From the NCBI GenBank assembly GCA_041398745.1, contig JAWKUB010000004.1, positions 833,974 through 897,973 on the forward strand: a DNA stretch of 64,000 nt. The letters run 5' to 3'. This DNA comes from JACKHO01 sp041398745 (GTDB lineage: Bacteria; Planctomycetota; Planctomycetia; Planctomycetales; Planctomycetaceae). The first letter of the stretch is position 1. Each line of letters begins with the position of its first letter. The notes below the pieces were generated by a model that was not told where the DNA came from, searched no databases, and worked only from the letters and a program-made list of their open reading frames with translations. Position numbers and translations under genes: made by a program. Shown in pieces: positions 9,901-18,327 of this stretch.

Positions 9901-10891
9901 TGTGGAAAAGCTGCTCACGGCGAAAGCGGTTTACGGATTCTGGCCCGCTCACAGTCAAGGCGATGATATTGTGCTCGCCGTTGAAGGTGAGTCAGCCGGC
10001 GCAGAAGGTGATTTGGAAACGCAGTTCCGCGACTTCCTGAAGACGAAGAAGCAGTCGCTCAACCGCGACCGGCAACTGGTGTTCAACGCCATGCTTCAAC
10101 TGAACGGGGCATTTACCATTAACGAAGTGGTCGATGCCGGACGAATTCGAAACGGCAAACCGCGTTTCTCTCCTGCCGACGTACGGCGGACATTGAATCT
10201 GCTCGAAGAAGCAAAACTTGTTTCTGTTGTGGATGAGAAGCACTTTATGCTGACCCCCTGCTCTGCTGTCAGCTCGTCAGAAGTGAAATTCCCCATGCTG
10301 CGTCAGCAGTGGGAACGGGTTGGCCAGAAGGACTTCCGCTCCCTCGCCGATTACATTGCACCACGGTCATCGGGACGACAGGACTACATTGGCGCCTTTG
10401 CTGTCACAGCGGGACTGGGATGTGACGAACTGGCAGCAAAGTTCGACGCTGATCATGACGAGTACAATTCGATTATGATCAAAGCCATTGCCGACAGACT
10501 GGCTGAGGCCTTTGCAGAGTATTTGCATCATCACGTGCGGACCGAAGTTTGGGGATACGAACAACCCAGCGAGTTCGACAATGAAGGACTCATCGAAGAG
10601 AAGTACCGCGGCATTCGTCCGGCGTTTGGTTATCCGTCCTGCCCCGATCATCAGCCGAAAAAGCAGTTGTGGGAATTGCTCGACGTTTCGAATTCGATTG
10701 GAATGGACCTGACTGAAAGCTTCGCCATGTGGCCGGCTGCCTCAGTGAGCGGACTCTATTTCGCGCACCCTGAAAGCCGTTACTTCGCCGTTGATTTGGT
10801 CACTAAAGACCAGGTCGAAGACTATGCCAAACGAAGCGGAATTCCTGTCGAACAAGTCGAACGCTGGCTAGCTTCCAACCTGTCGTACTAG
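6923..10891 (+). CDS. metH: Cobalamin-dependent methionine synthase with an inserted winged-helix-like segment
   Basis: MetH transfers a methyl group from methyltetrahydrofolate to homocysteine through B12. The 1322 residues hold all four modules. The homocysteine domain has the zinc cysteines Cys243, Cys306 and Cys307 (GLNCALGP, GGCCGT). The pterin-binding domain begins near residue 350. The B12 domain has the DVHDIG signature with the cobalt-ligating His at 764. The S-adenosylmethionine reactivation domain starts near residue 920. E. coli MetH has 1227 residues; the extra length here is mainly about 100 residues at 1022-1121. These split the activation domain between GFWPAHSQGDDIVLAVEG and KFPMLRQQWERVGQKDFRSL. 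The inserted part ends in SPADVRRTLNLLEEAKLVSV, which resembles a Fur-type winged helix. Confidence 0.96.
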   Translation: MSVRDQLDEILSQRILLLDGAMGSLIHGFEPTEADYRGERFKDHPIDLKNASDVLCLTRPDIIQSIHKQYLEAGSDIIETNTFNANTVSLEEFGLANEVAEINRRGAELAKELAQQFTEQNPAKPRFVAGSIGPTKVQLSFNADAPGYRPTNFDQMVESYAEQVRGLLDGGVDLLLPETSFDTLNMKSCLFAIQKVFDERQTSVPVMVSCTIFDAGRTLTAQTLEAFLVSVEHFPMFSVGLNCALGPAEIRPFVEVVNERAGCYVSCYPNAGMPDGFGGFKSNPTEFSGILGGFAKDGWVNIVGGCCGTTPDYIRALSQAVEAGKPRKRPSLPALSRYSGGQLVELTEDSNFMMVGERTNVTGSRKFARLIKEKQYEESVAIAVNQVEGGANVIDVNMDEGLLDGPAEMTHFLNLLADEPDASGTPVMVDSSDFKVIEAGLKCLAGKGIVNSISLKEGEEKFLEQARLIRRYGAAVVVMAFDEEGQAVDADNKVAICKRAYKLLTEQVGFPPVDIIFDPNILTVGTGMEEHNDYAVAFFDAVRRIKQECPGAKTSGGVSNVSFSFRGNDVVREAMNACFLYHAINAGLDMGIVNAGQLEVYDEIEPKLRDLIEDVLLNRHPDATERLIEYADEIKARGAGKKESAKDAQEWRQGTVEDRLKHSLLKGISEFIDEDTEEARQKYGRPLNVIQGPLMDGMSVVGDLFGQGKMFLPQVVKSARVMKKAVAYLEPFMEEERLAAGGEATAQPTDRGTVLLATVKGDVHDIGKNIVGVVLRCNNFRVIDLGVMVPAEKILQVAKEEGAQIIGLSGLITPSLEEMTHVAKEMERQGFDVPLLIGGATTSARHTAVKIAPHYSEPVVYVKDASLSVPAVEKLIDTDSKAAYVEQVQAEQQRDRDNFTGRQARPLVPYAQALEQRFQTDWSTVDIPTPSFVGTKTIKDMDLSVLRKYIDWSPFFMTWELKGKYPRIFEDATVGEEAKKLFDDAYALLDRVIVEKLLTAKAVYGFWPAHSQGDDIVLAVEGESAGAEGDLETQFRDFLKTKKQSLNRDRQLVFNAMLQLNGAFTINEVVDAGRIRNGKPRFSPADVRRTLNLLEEAKLVSVVDEKHFMLTPCSAVSSSEVKFPMLRQQWERVGQKDFRSLADYIAPRSSGRQDYIGAFAVTAGLGCDELAAKFDADHDEYNSIMIKAIADRLAEAFAEYLHHHVRTEVWGYEQPSEFDNEGLIEEKYRGIRPAFGYPSCPDHQPKKQLWELLDVSNSIGMDLTESFAMWPAASVSGLYFAHPESRYFAVDLVTKDQVEDYAKRSGIPVEQVERWLASNLSY

Positions 10892-10907
10892 CGCGATTAC
10901 AACAACT

Positions 10908-10934
10908 GGTGGCACGGACATTCCTGTCCGTGTC
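10908..10934 (+). repeat. Interspersed palindromic repeat, copy 1
   Basis: A GGTGG lead-in is followed by a perfect 8-bp stem (CACGGACA at 10913-10920, TGTCCGTG at 10925-10932) around a TTCC loop. It sits between the convergent 3' ends of metH and cobA-hemD. Three related copies occur at 12583, 56388 and 62954. It could act as a bidirectional transcription end or mRNA-stabilising hairpin, although no U-tract follows. Confidence 0.85.
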
Positions 10935-10964
10935 TTTCGGGATTTTCCTGCGCCCTTTTTAGAA

Positions 10965-12521
10965 TTATGTGGATTCGGCCGCGGTAATCGCATCGAATAT
11001 TCCTGGCCACGTGTGTGTTGTGGCAACGGCATGTACGGGGATGCCCGCGTCCAGTGCTGCCTGTTCTGTAACCGGACTAATGACCGCAATGCGCGTGGAC
11101 TTCCCCAGACACTCGCGTGCCGATGGGCTGAGTAGTGTCGCAAAGTTCTTCGCAATTGACGGACTGCTCAATCCAATCCAATTCAGTTCACCCCGCTCAA
11201 TGAGCTGAAGGACATCGGTGGACAGAGCTTCGATGTCGACGTGTTCATAAACTACGGCTTCTTCGTAATGGGCGCCGGCCTCGATGAGTACGGTGGGCAG
11301 AACATCTCGTCCGCGATTTGCTCTCACCCACAGCACATGTTCGCCCTTCACATACGGAACCAGCGACTCAGCCAACGCTTCTGCACGATAGGTTTCTGGG
11401 ACCAGGTCGGCATGGATGCGATATTCGGCCAACCGCTGCGCCGTCGCTTCACCAATACACGCGAAGCGAGCGTTTGCCAGCATGCGCGAATCGAAGCCAC
11501 GATGCCACAACCGGTCAAAGAACCCCTGTACTCCATTCACGCTGGTAAAGACAATCCAACCGAATTCGCCAATGCGGTCAATCATTGTGTCGACCAGACC
11601 CCAATCTTGGATTGGTCGGGTCTCGATAATGGGCATGAGTACGGGATCGGCTCCGAGCTCAATGGCATCTTGAATTGCCTTGTCGCACTGGTCTGGCGGT
11701 CGCGTAATTCCAATGCGGCGACCAAACAGCGGTTTGCATTCGAACCAGTTAATGGTGTCTCGCTGCAGGACGCAGTCACCGACAATAATGAGGGAAGGAG
11801 GACGTAATCCAGCTTCGGATACCTTGGTTTCAATGTCCAGCAACGTGCCTGTGACGACGCGTTGCCGGGGCTGTGCGCCACGGCAAATGACGGCGACGGG
11901 TGTGCTGGCTGGCTTGCCGCACGCAACCAGTGCTTCGACAATTCTCGGGAGTCGATGCATACCCATGTAGAACACGAGTGTTCCGGGAAACTTGGCCAGT
12001 TCATGATAGTCGAGTGCGGACTCAGCCTTGTCGGGATCTTCGTGACCCGTGACAAACGCCACGGCTGATGCATGGTTTCTGTGCGTCAATGAAATACCGG
12101 CATAGGCCGACGCTGCGGTCGCTGCGGTAATTCCCGGTACGACTTCATAGGGGATGCCCGCAGACGCCAATGCGGCGGCTTCTTCGCTTCCTCGACCGAA
12201 AATGAATGGGTCTCCCCCTTTGAGACGCACTACACAGTTGCCGGCCAGAGCTTCAGCCACGAGTCGCTGATTGATTTCTTCCTGGTCCAGTCTGCGTCCC
12301 TGTGGGCCTTCCATCCGGCAAGTCCGCTCGGCCGCGACATGTGCATGTCGCAGATGCAGTGGGTTCACCAGTCCGTCATAAAGAACGACGTCCGCCTTTT
12401 TAAGGCACTCCTGTCCTTTAAGCGTCATGAGTCCAGGATCGCCCGGCCCGGCACCAACCAGGTACACCTTTCCTGGCTTGGCTGGTTGTTCTTCTGTCGC
12501 GCTGACGTCGTTGTCACTCAT
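10965..12521 (-). CDS. cobA-hemD: Uroporphyrinogen-III C-methyltransferase / uroporphyrinogen-III synthase fusion
   Basis: This 518-residue fusion combines two tetrapyrrole enzymes. Residues about 17-262 are the SUMT/CobA methyltransferase: KVYLVGAGPGDPGLMTLKG at the S-adenosylmethionine site, VVRLKGGDPFIFGRG, and GIPYEVVPGITAATAASAYAG. It makes precorrin-2 from uroporphyrinogen III. Residues about 268-516 are HemD (RRIGITRPPDQ, WIVFTSVNGVQGFFDRL, LNWIGLSSPSIAKNF), which cyclises hydroxymethylbilane. The fusion channels substrate toward siroheme or B12, consistent with the B12-dependent MetH on the facing strand. The order and linker are those seen in other bacterial cobA-hemD fusions. The start gives a 17-residue N-terminal extension, and no clear Shine-Dalgarno sequence is seen. 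Confidence 0.95.
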   Translation of the reverse strand: MSDNDVSATEEQPAKPGKVYLVGAGPGDPGLMTLKGQECLKKADVVLYDGLVNPLHLRHAHVAAERTCRMEGPQGRRLDQEEINQRLVAEALAGNCVVRLKGGDPFIFGRGSEEAAALASAGIPYEVVPGITAATAASAYAGISLTHRNHASAVAFVTGHEDPDKAESALDYHELAKFPGTLVFYMGMHRLPRIVEALVACGKPASTPVAVICRGAQPRQRVVTGTLLDIETKVSEAGLRPPSLIIVGDCVLQRDTINWFECKPLFGRRIGITRPPDQCDKAIQDAIELGADPVLMPIIETRPIQDWGLVDTMIDRIGEFGWIVFTSVNGVQGFFDRLWHRGFDSRMLANARFACIGEATAQRLAEYRIHADLVPETYRAEALAESLVPYVKGEHVLWVRANRGRDVLPTVLIEAGAHYEEAVVYEHVDIEALSTDVLQLIERGELNWIGLSSPSIAKNFATLLSPSARECLGKSTRIAVISPVTEQAALDAGIPVHAVATTHTWPGIFDAITAAEST

Positions 12522-12582
12522 GCTGGGGGAAAACCGTGTTGCAGTACTATTCTTGATTGATGAAGGAGGTTACTTCTGAATC

Positions 12583-12610
12583 GGGTGGAACAGACATTCC
12601 TGTCTGTGTT
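12583..12610 (+). repeat. Interspersed palindromic repeat, copy 2
   Basis: This is the same family as 10908-10934: GGGTGG, then a 7-bp stem around TTCC (12590-12596 with 12601-12607). It lies just past the stop of the leftward amidohydrolase gene and 62 bases before the start of cobA-hemD, again at a gene 3' end. A short rightward open frame over it is not credible as a gene. Confidence 0.8.
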
Positions 12611-12677
12611 GATTTTCGCCGAAGCGACTATCAGCGAATTCTAGATGGGCTGCTTGTGAAGCACCCGGCTATTAAAG

Positions 12678-13532
12678 TCACGACACATTCAGGTCATAGA
12701 ACTCAATTGCCGTGCCGCCGAAAATTCGCTCACGTTCTGTTTCACTCAGGCTGCCGAGGCACTCTTCCAATGCTCGGAATACCTGCTCGTAGGAACCCGC
12801 CAGTTCACAGACCGGCCAGTCGCTGCCGTACATGAGGCGGTTGGGGCCGAAGGCTTCGAGGGCAATGTCGATATATGGCTGCAAGTCAGCAGCAGTCCAG
12901 TCTTCCCAGTCGGCCTCGGTAATCATACCGGATAGCTTGCAGTAGATGTTTGGACATTCCGCTGCCGCGCGGAGGTGTGGTGCCCAGTTGTCGATATTTC
13001 CGAGCTTAATTTCAGGCTTGCTGATGTGGTCAATGACCATGGGCAGGTCGGGGAACTGGCGTCCCAACGGTGCGGCATGATGCAAATGTTTGACGTAGAA
13101 CAGCAAATCGAACGGCACGTTGTGCTTCTGGAGTACGGCAAGTCCATTCAACACGTCAGGCCGGATGATGAAGTTGTCGTCTGGTTCGTCTTGCGTGATG
13201 TGCCGGATGCCGACAAACCTTTCCTGTGAGATGAATTCTTCGAGTTGCTGTTCGCAGTCGGGGCTCGCCAAATCGACCCAGCCCACGACCCCTGCAATCC
13301 AGTCGTGCTCCTCGGCAAAGGCAAGCGCCCAGCGGTTTTCCTCGACATTGTGCTGAGTTTGCACAAACACCGTTTTGTCGACACCCACGGCATCGAGATG
13401 CGGTTTGAGGTCGGGCGGGAGAAAGTTCCGGCAAATCTTCGTCTTGTCAGGTGCGTGGAGCCACGCCGTGTCGAAGCGTCCCAGTTCCCAGAAGTGCTGG
13501 TGAGCGTCGATAACGAGTGGTTTCTGAGACAT
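12678..13532 (-). CDS. Amidohydrolase family protein (COG3618, lactonase-like)
   Basis: The 284-residue TIM-barrel metal hydrolase starts at MSQKPLVIDAHQHFWE. The upstream in-frame extension to 13679 overlaps the ABC permease gene and lacks family similarity, so the ATG at 13532 is preferred. The HxH metal motif is His11-x-His13. Further family features are the beta-strand histidine in MVIDHISKPE and the YGSDWPVCEL motif with the catalytic Asp. This pattern is shared by 2-pyrone-4,6-dicarboxylate hydrolases and L-fucono/L-rhamnono-lactonases. No sugar or aromatic degradation gene is nearby, so the substrate is unknown. It lies 38 bases downstream of the ABC permease gene and may be co-transcribed. 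Confidence 0.85.
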   Translation of the reverse strand: MSQKPLVIDAHQHFWELGRFDTAWLHAPDKTKICRNFLPPDLKPHLDAVGVDKTVFVQTQHNVEENRWALAFAEEHDWIAGVVGWVDLASPDCEQQLEEFISQERFVGIRHITQDEPDDNFIIRPDVLNGLAVLQKHNVPFDLLFYVKHLHHAAPLGRQFPDLPMVIDHISKPEIKLGNIDNWAPHLRAAAECPNIYCKLSGMITEADWEDWTAADLQPYIDIALEAFGPNRLMYGSDWPVCELAGSYEQVFRALEECLGSLSETERERIFGGTAIEFYDLNVS

Positions 13533-13570
13533 GTTTGTGGGATCCGAATTTCTGCAGGTCAAAAGCGGCG

Positions 13571-15580
13571 TTATGTTGAGCGTGAAGGACGACCGGCCAG
13601 TGTCGGCAGTGCATGACGCTTTGATTTGTACCGAAGCTCCGCTCCCGACTCCTGTCGACCGAGCAAGTAAGGAGCCCATCGCAGGGTGAGTGTTCGCAGT
13701 ACGATGACAACTCCGAGGTAGAATCCAAGTGTGAATAGAATCACGAGATAAGGAGTGATCTTCGAATGGCTGATTTCGTACGAAAATCCGCCGAGTTCTC
13801 CGCTTTCCATGAGTGCCGGCAGCATGGCTGGACTGACGAGGAGAGTCGGAAGAACAACTTCTTCGTACTCATGTCCGAGTGCTGACATGGTAATCATCGC
13901 CACGACAAATGGCACGACAATCCAGGCGACCAGAACCGCTAGAGATGTAAAAATCGCCCGCGTTTGTGTGCGGACGAGTAATCCAATTAACAAGCTCAGC
14001 CAACTCGCCAGCGGAATAAGAACCAGCACACACAGAAATTGCGTCAGGCCGTAGACGAGCCAAATGGCATCGACGTTGGAACGCCCGCCACGGTAGCCAT
14101 AATTTGTGTGCTCATGCACCCCATGCATGGTAACGTACCACATTTGCAATCCGACGACGGTTAAAATGGGAATTGCCACAACGAAGCTGAGTCGTCTTAC
14201 CCCCGCCAACTTCTGCCAGATGATTTCCCGGCTCGACAAGGGAGTGGAAAGCAGCACATTGAGTGTTTCGCTGGAGCGTTCACCGGAGATGATCGTCGAA
14301 GACTTCACAACAACCAGCAACAGGCCAAGCGTCCAGGCGATAATGCTGAAAAATAAAAACAAAGGATGCCGCAAGTTGCTGGAGAAGTCACCAATTCCCA
14401 ACACCACCAGGCCAACCGTGAGAATGGGAACCTCCATGGCGAGGAAAATTCTCAGTAAATAGCGGAACGTCCCGAGTGACCGCTTGCTCACCTCCCGCCA
14501 CGCGACTGGGTCGTCCACCGGGAGCGACAGGGTGTCGTTCACGAGTACAACCCCTTTGGTGAAGCGGTTGTTCATTGCGTGAAACATTCGGTCGATGAGT
14601 CGGAAGAAATCCATGAGGTAATTGCGCGGCTGCAGAAAGGCACGTCGCACGAGGACCAGCCGTGCCAGCAGCAACAGGAGTCCGGTCAGCATCCAGGCCG
14701 GAACTGCCCGAATTGCAATTGCCCAGGTGGGAGTAGGACTCCACTCATTGAACATTTGCGACATCATTTGTGGCGCGGGGAAGAATGGAATGTGCATGTC
14801 ATCCGAATTGACATTGAAGGTCTCCCACTGTGGTTTCTGTGATAGTGTCGGTGTCTTTGCTCCGGTCCAGCGGTCAAGCTTCTCGATGGATCTAAGGGAG
14901 CTTTGATTGATGCGTTGGAGCGTTCTGTTGATGACATTATGGGCGGTTCGTCTCATGTCTGCACGGGCGGACGAAGGGGACAATTGAATGAGTATTGGCC
15001 CAAAAAACAGCAAAGCCCCCAGAATGTAGGTGGCGATGAACGAGGCCACGGTGGTCCGAAAGAAGGCCGAGCAGAAGACACCCAGTGCGCTCAGCTGGAA
15101 TACCATGGTCAACAGAATGAAAATCGATAGCCAAATGTCCTGCTGTTGAACTCCCCCGAGCGCGTAGCAAAACCCAATCAAAGGGAATGACAGCAACAGG
15201 AACGTCACCATGCTGAAGACACGGCCAAGGTATTTCTCCAGCAAAATCGTTCCTGGTCCGAGTCGAGTCAGTAGCAGCAAGCCGAACGTGTTCGATTCCT
15301 TCTCACCAGAAATTGCGCCGCAGGAAAGTGCGGGCACGAACAGAACGATCCCCGCAATTTGCAGTGCGACGAGGATTTGCAACATGCTGCGTCCCTGCCC
15401 GAGCATGTCGAGGGGATCGTTGATGTTCTGGAAGACCTCTCCCCAGAAAATCAGCACGGCGAAGCCGCATAGCAGGACCGCGTAGACAGTTCGTATGACA
15501 TATGTTCTGCGGCGCGCAGCCTGTTCGGTAAGCTCCTTGGCCAACAGCGGCAGTCCAAACAGCGACCAGAACGCCCTCAT
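13571..15580 (-). CDS. ABC-2 type transporter permease, internally duplicated
   Basis: The 669-residue membrane protein has two ABC-2-like halves. Each contains the cytoplasmic motif seen as SGEKESNTFGLLLLTRLGPG (first half) and SGERSSETLNVLLSTPLSSR (second half), followed by a helix starting with a lysine (LLEKYLGR and IWQKLAGV). About 12 membrane helices are apparent. The ATG overlaps the stop of the ATPase gene by four bases (ATGA), so the two are translationally coupled. The pair should form an exporter of unknown substrate. The tandem halves suggest that one polypeptide provides both permease modules for an ATPase dimer. Confidence 0.9.
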   Translation of the reverse strand: MRAFWSLFGLPLLAKELTEQAARRRTYVIRTVYAVLLCGFAVLIFWGEVFQNINDPLDMLGQGRSMLQILVALQIAGIVLFVPALSCGAISGEKESNTFGLLLLTRLGPGTILLEKYLGRVFSMVTFLLLSFPLIGFCYALGGVQQQDIWLSIFILLTMVFQLSALGVFCSAFFRTTVASFIATYILGALLFFGPILIQLSPSSARADMRRTAHNVINRTLQRINQSSLRSIEKLDRWTGAKTPTLSQKPQWETFNVNSDDMHIPFFPAPQMMSQMFNEWSPTPTWAIAIRAVPAWMLTGLLLLLARLVLVRRAFLQPRNYLMDFFRLIDRMFHAMNNRFTKGVVLVNDTLSLPVDDPVAWREVSKRSLGTFRYLLRIFLAMEVPILTVGLVVLGIGDFSSNLRHPLFLFFSIIAWTLGLLLVVVKSSTIISGERSSETLNVLLSTPLSSREIIWQKLAGVRRLSFVVAIPILTVVGLQMWYVTMHGVHEHTNYGYRGGRSNVDAIWLVYGLTQFLCVLVLIPLASWLSLLIGLLVRTQTRAIFTSLAVLVAWIVVPFVVAMITMSALGHEYEEVVLPTLLVSPAMLPALMESGELGGFSYEISHSKITPYLVILFTLGFYLGVVIVLRTLTLRWAPYLLGRQESGAELRYKSKRHALPTLAGRPSRST

Positions 15581-16530
15581 GCAGTCACTCCTTCGGTGAG
15601 CTTCATGAAGGCCGTTTCCATGTCCATGGCTTCAGGCTGATACATTCGAATGCGACCACCCAGCCGGACAATTTCGCTGTGTAAATCTTCCACTGCGAGT
15701 TCGTCCTCGCGCAACTTGATGACGAGACGATCGGTCTGCTCTTCGACGTCATCGACACCTCTGACGCTTTTCAACTGGCTGACGAGTTCCGGCATGCGCT
15801 TCGCCAACTGCACGTGGACCACCCGTTTCAGCGACAACTGGCGAAAAATATCACTCAGTGAACCTTCTGCCACGAGTTTGCCCGCCTCGATAATTCCAAT
15901 GCGTGTGCACAGCTGCGCCAGTTCATGCAGAATGTGACTGGAAATAAGGATGGTCTTCCCCATTTCCTGCAGGGCTTTGAGCAATTCGCGCACTTCAATT
16001 CGGGCACGAGGATCGAGCCCCGAGGCAGGTTCATCGAGCAGCAGCAGGTCAGGGTCATGCAATAGCACGCGGGCGAGTGACAGTCGTTGCTTCATGCCTC
16101 GTGAAAGCGATTCCACTGGCGAGTCGATTTTCAGTGTGAGGTCTGTGAGCTGCAGGACGTCGTCAACAATACCAGCCCGCTGCTGCGGAGCAATGCGGTA
16201 GGCGGCGGCGAAGAAATGCAAGTACTCGCGGGCGGTGAGGTCGTCGTAAACGCCAAAGAAGTCGGGGACGTAGCCAATCATTTCGCGCACGGCGTCGGGG
16301 TCATCTCGAACTTCAACGCCGTTGATGTGCGCCTTTCCCTGAAACTGCGTTTGCAGGGTCGCGAGAACTCGAATGGTGGATGACTTGCCCGCACCGTTGG
16401 GACCAATAAAGCCAAACACTTCGCCACGCGGGATGACAAACGAAACATTGTCGACCGCTTGGAGCGATCCGTAACGAATCGACAAACTCTCGACCGAAAC
16501 CACCGGCGGTGCAGCTTGCTTTTCCGTCAT
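15577..16530 (-). CDS. ABC transporter ATP-binding protein
   Basis: This is the ATPase of the exporter with the overlapping permease. The ATG at 16530 (MTEKQAAPP) is chosen over one 33 bases upstream because AGGAAAC lies just before it. In this 317-residue numbering Walker A is GPNGAGKSS at 43-51. The signature is LSRGMKQRLSLARVLL, followed by Walker B with DEPASGLDPRAR and the switch His in ISSHILHEL. The C-terminal 80 residues are the DrrA/CcmA-like extension common in ABC-2 exporters. The 5' untranslated region would be very short, because an intrinsic terminator for gnd ends about 25 bases upstream. Confidence 0.94.
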   Translation of the reverse strand: MTEKQAAPPVVSVESLSIRYGSLQAVDNVSFVIPRGEVFGFIGPNGAGKSSTIRVLATLQTQFQGKAHINGVEVRDDPDAVREMIGYVPDFFGVYDDLTAREYLHFFAAAYRIAPQQRAGIVDDVLQLTDLTLKIDSPVESLSRGMKQRLSLARVLLHDPDLLLLDEPASGLDPRARIEVRELLKALQEMGKTILISSHILHELAQLCTRIGIIEAGKLVAEGSLSDIFRQLSLKRVVHVQLAKRMPELVSQLKSVRGVDDVEEQTDRLVIKLREDELAVEDLHSEIVRLGGRIRMYQPEAMDMETAFMKLTEGVTA

Positions 16531-16554
16531 GTGGTTTCCTGGTCGCAACGGGTC

Positions 16555-16608
16555 AAAAAACAAATGGGAAGTTGGCCGTGCCGTGGAGACAGCATAACCA
16601 ACTTCCCA
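16555..16608 (-). terminator. Rho-independent terminator of gnd
   Basis: On the minus strand an 11-bp perfect stem (TGGGAAGTTGG at 16598-16608 pairing with 16565-16575) encloses a 22-base loop. It is followed by ATTTGTTTTTT (U-rich tract ending at 16555). It lies 58 bases past the gnd stop and 24 bases before the ATPase start, so it either separates the two genes or attenuates read-through. Confidence 0.8.
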
Positions 16609-16665
16609 AATTGTTTACAGAATATGGAGCGTGTCACAGATGCAGCACGCAAATCGTCGGGTAAC

Positions 16666-18129
16666 CTAGATGTTCCGTTCGCGAATCCAGTCGGTGTGGA
16701 ATGTTTCGCCGCGTGGCTTGTCAGTACGCTCGTAGGTGTGGGCACCGAAGTAGTCGCGTTGAGCCTGTAGCAGGTTCGCAGGCAGACGACCACGGCGATA
16801 ACCATCGTAGTAGGTCAGAGCGGCGCTGAAGCCGGGTACTGGGAGGCCGAGGTTCACGGCGGTTGAAACGACGCGACGCCACGAAGCTTGAGCTTTATCG
16901 ATGGCGGCCTTGAAGAAGTCGTCCAGCAACAGGTTCTCCAGGTTTGGGTTCTTGTCGAACGCGGCTTTGATGTCGCCGAGGAAGCGGCTACGGATGATGC
17001 ATCCACCGCGCCACAACAGGGCGATGTTGCCGTTGTTCAGCTTCCAGCCAAACTCTTCGGCGGCTGCATCCAACTGGACATAGCCTTGAGCGTAGCTGAC
17101 GAGCTTTGAAGCGTAGAGAGCCTGACGAACGTCGTTGATGAATTCCTGACGATCACCTTCGTAACCCCCTTCTGGTCCACTCAGGACTTCTGAGGCACGG
17201 ACACGGGCGTCCTTCTGGCCTGACAGGCAGCGGGCATACACGGCTTCGGTAATGAGTGTGGTGGGCACGCCCAAATCGAGAGCGTGCTGGCTCATCCATT
17301 TGCCCGTACCCTTTTGCTTTGCCGTGTCGAGGATCATGTCGACGAGGTCGTTGCCGGTTTCCTTGTCTTTGACGGTGAAAATGTCACGGGTGATTTCGAT
17401 GAGGTAACTCTCGAGTTCCTCTTCGTTCCACTCTTTGAAGACCTCAAACAACTCCTGATTCGTCAGACCGACAGCGTGCTTCAGAATATAATAGGCCTCG
17501 CAGATGAGCTGCATGTCGCCGTACTCGATGCCGTTGTGCACCATTTTGACGTAGTGGCCGGCACCATCTTCGCCGACCCAGTCGCAACAGGGAATGTCAT
17601 CATTCTCGCCGACCTTGGCCGAAATGGATTGCAGGATATCCTTCACGTGCGGCCAGGCGTCGAGGTGACCGCCGGGCATAATCGAAGGGCCTTTGAGAGC
17701 TCCTTCTTCCCCGCCGGAAACGCCTGTTCCAATGAACTGCAGGCCAGCTTCGCGTAGTTCCTTCGAGCGACGGTTGGTGTCGACAAAATCGCTGTTGCCG
17801 CCATCAATGATGATGTCGCCAGGCTCCAGCAATGGCTTGAGCTGCTCGATGACTGCATCCACAGGAGCGCCGGCCTTCACCATAATCATCGCGCGGCGTG
17901 GACGTTTGAGGGACTTCACGAAATCTTCGATCGAATGGTAGCCGTGGACGCGGTCTTTGGTGCCTTCCCAAACCTTGTCGGCTGGTTCGTCAGCCAGGCC
18001 ACCGACAAAATCATCTGTTGTGCTGGTGGTACGGTTGTAGACCCCAACAGAGAATCCGTGATTCGCCATGTTGAGAACCAGGTTCTGCCCCATGACAGCC
18101 AGGCCAATCAGTCCAATGTCGTTTTGCAT
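16666..18129 (-). CDS. gnd: 6-phosphogluconate dehydrogenase, decarboxylating
   Basis: The enzyme converts 6-phosphogluconate to ribulose 5-phosphate and CO2, yielding NADPH in the oxidative pentose phosphate pathway. The 487-residue length is normal. An N-terminal Rossmann fold starts with IGLIGLAVMGQN. The substrate loop is FIGTGVSGGEEGALKGPSIM, and the catalytic Lys lies in GHYVKMVHNGIEYGDM. The C-terminal helical domain contains GCIIRSRFLGDI and the tail seen in homodimeric enzymes. zwf and pgl are not nearby. A strong hairpin terminator follows the stop. Confidence 0.97.
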   Translation of the reverse strand: MQNDIGLIGLAVMGQNLVLNMANHGFSVGVYNRTTSTTDDFVGGLADEPADKVWEGTKDRVHGYHSIEDFVKSLKRPRRAMIMVKAGAPVDAVIEQLKPLLEPGDIIIDGGNSDFVDTNRRSKELREAGLQFIGTGVSGGEEGALKGPSIMPGGHLDAWPHVKDILQSISAKVGENDDIPCCDWVGEDGAGHYVKMVHNGIEYGDMQLICEAYYILKHAVGLTNQELFEVFKEWNEEELESYLIEITRDIFTVKDKETGNDLVDMILDTAKQKGTGKWMSQHALDLGVPTTLITEAVYARCLSGQKDARVRASEVLSGPEGGYEGDRQEFINDVRQALYASKLVSYAQGYVQLDAAAEEFGWKLNNGNIALLWRGGCIIRSRFLGDIKAAFDKNPNLENLLLDDFFKAAIDKAQASWRRVVSTAVNLGLPVPGFSAALTYYDGYRRGRLPANLLQAQRDYFGAHTYERTDKPRGETFHTDWIRERNI

Positions 18130-18327
18130 TTTCAGTAAGTTGGTAAAGAGTGTTTGTCCGCCGAATGCTTCGGACGGGAAGGCGAAATATGCTCACGGAG
18201 CGATACTTTGGGCGCAGCGCCGCACCGACAGACGTACTCTATCTGCAATTCGCCCAATGTTCGAGGGACGCGTAGCTTGCGCGCGGCAAATTCCCACCAA
18301 TGAAGCGCTGCTCAGGTAATTTGGGAA

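Noticed and set aside
10908..10934. Match to a sigma-54 promoter (TGGCAC then TTCC at the right spacing)
   Set aside because: The essential GC of the -12 element is CC, the sequence is part of a palindrome repeated at gene 3' ends, and no gene starts downstream.
12557..12835. Rightward 92-codon frame over the palindromic repeat
   Set aside because: Its first part is the repeat itself and the rest is antisense to the amidohydrolase; no homology or ribosome-binding site.
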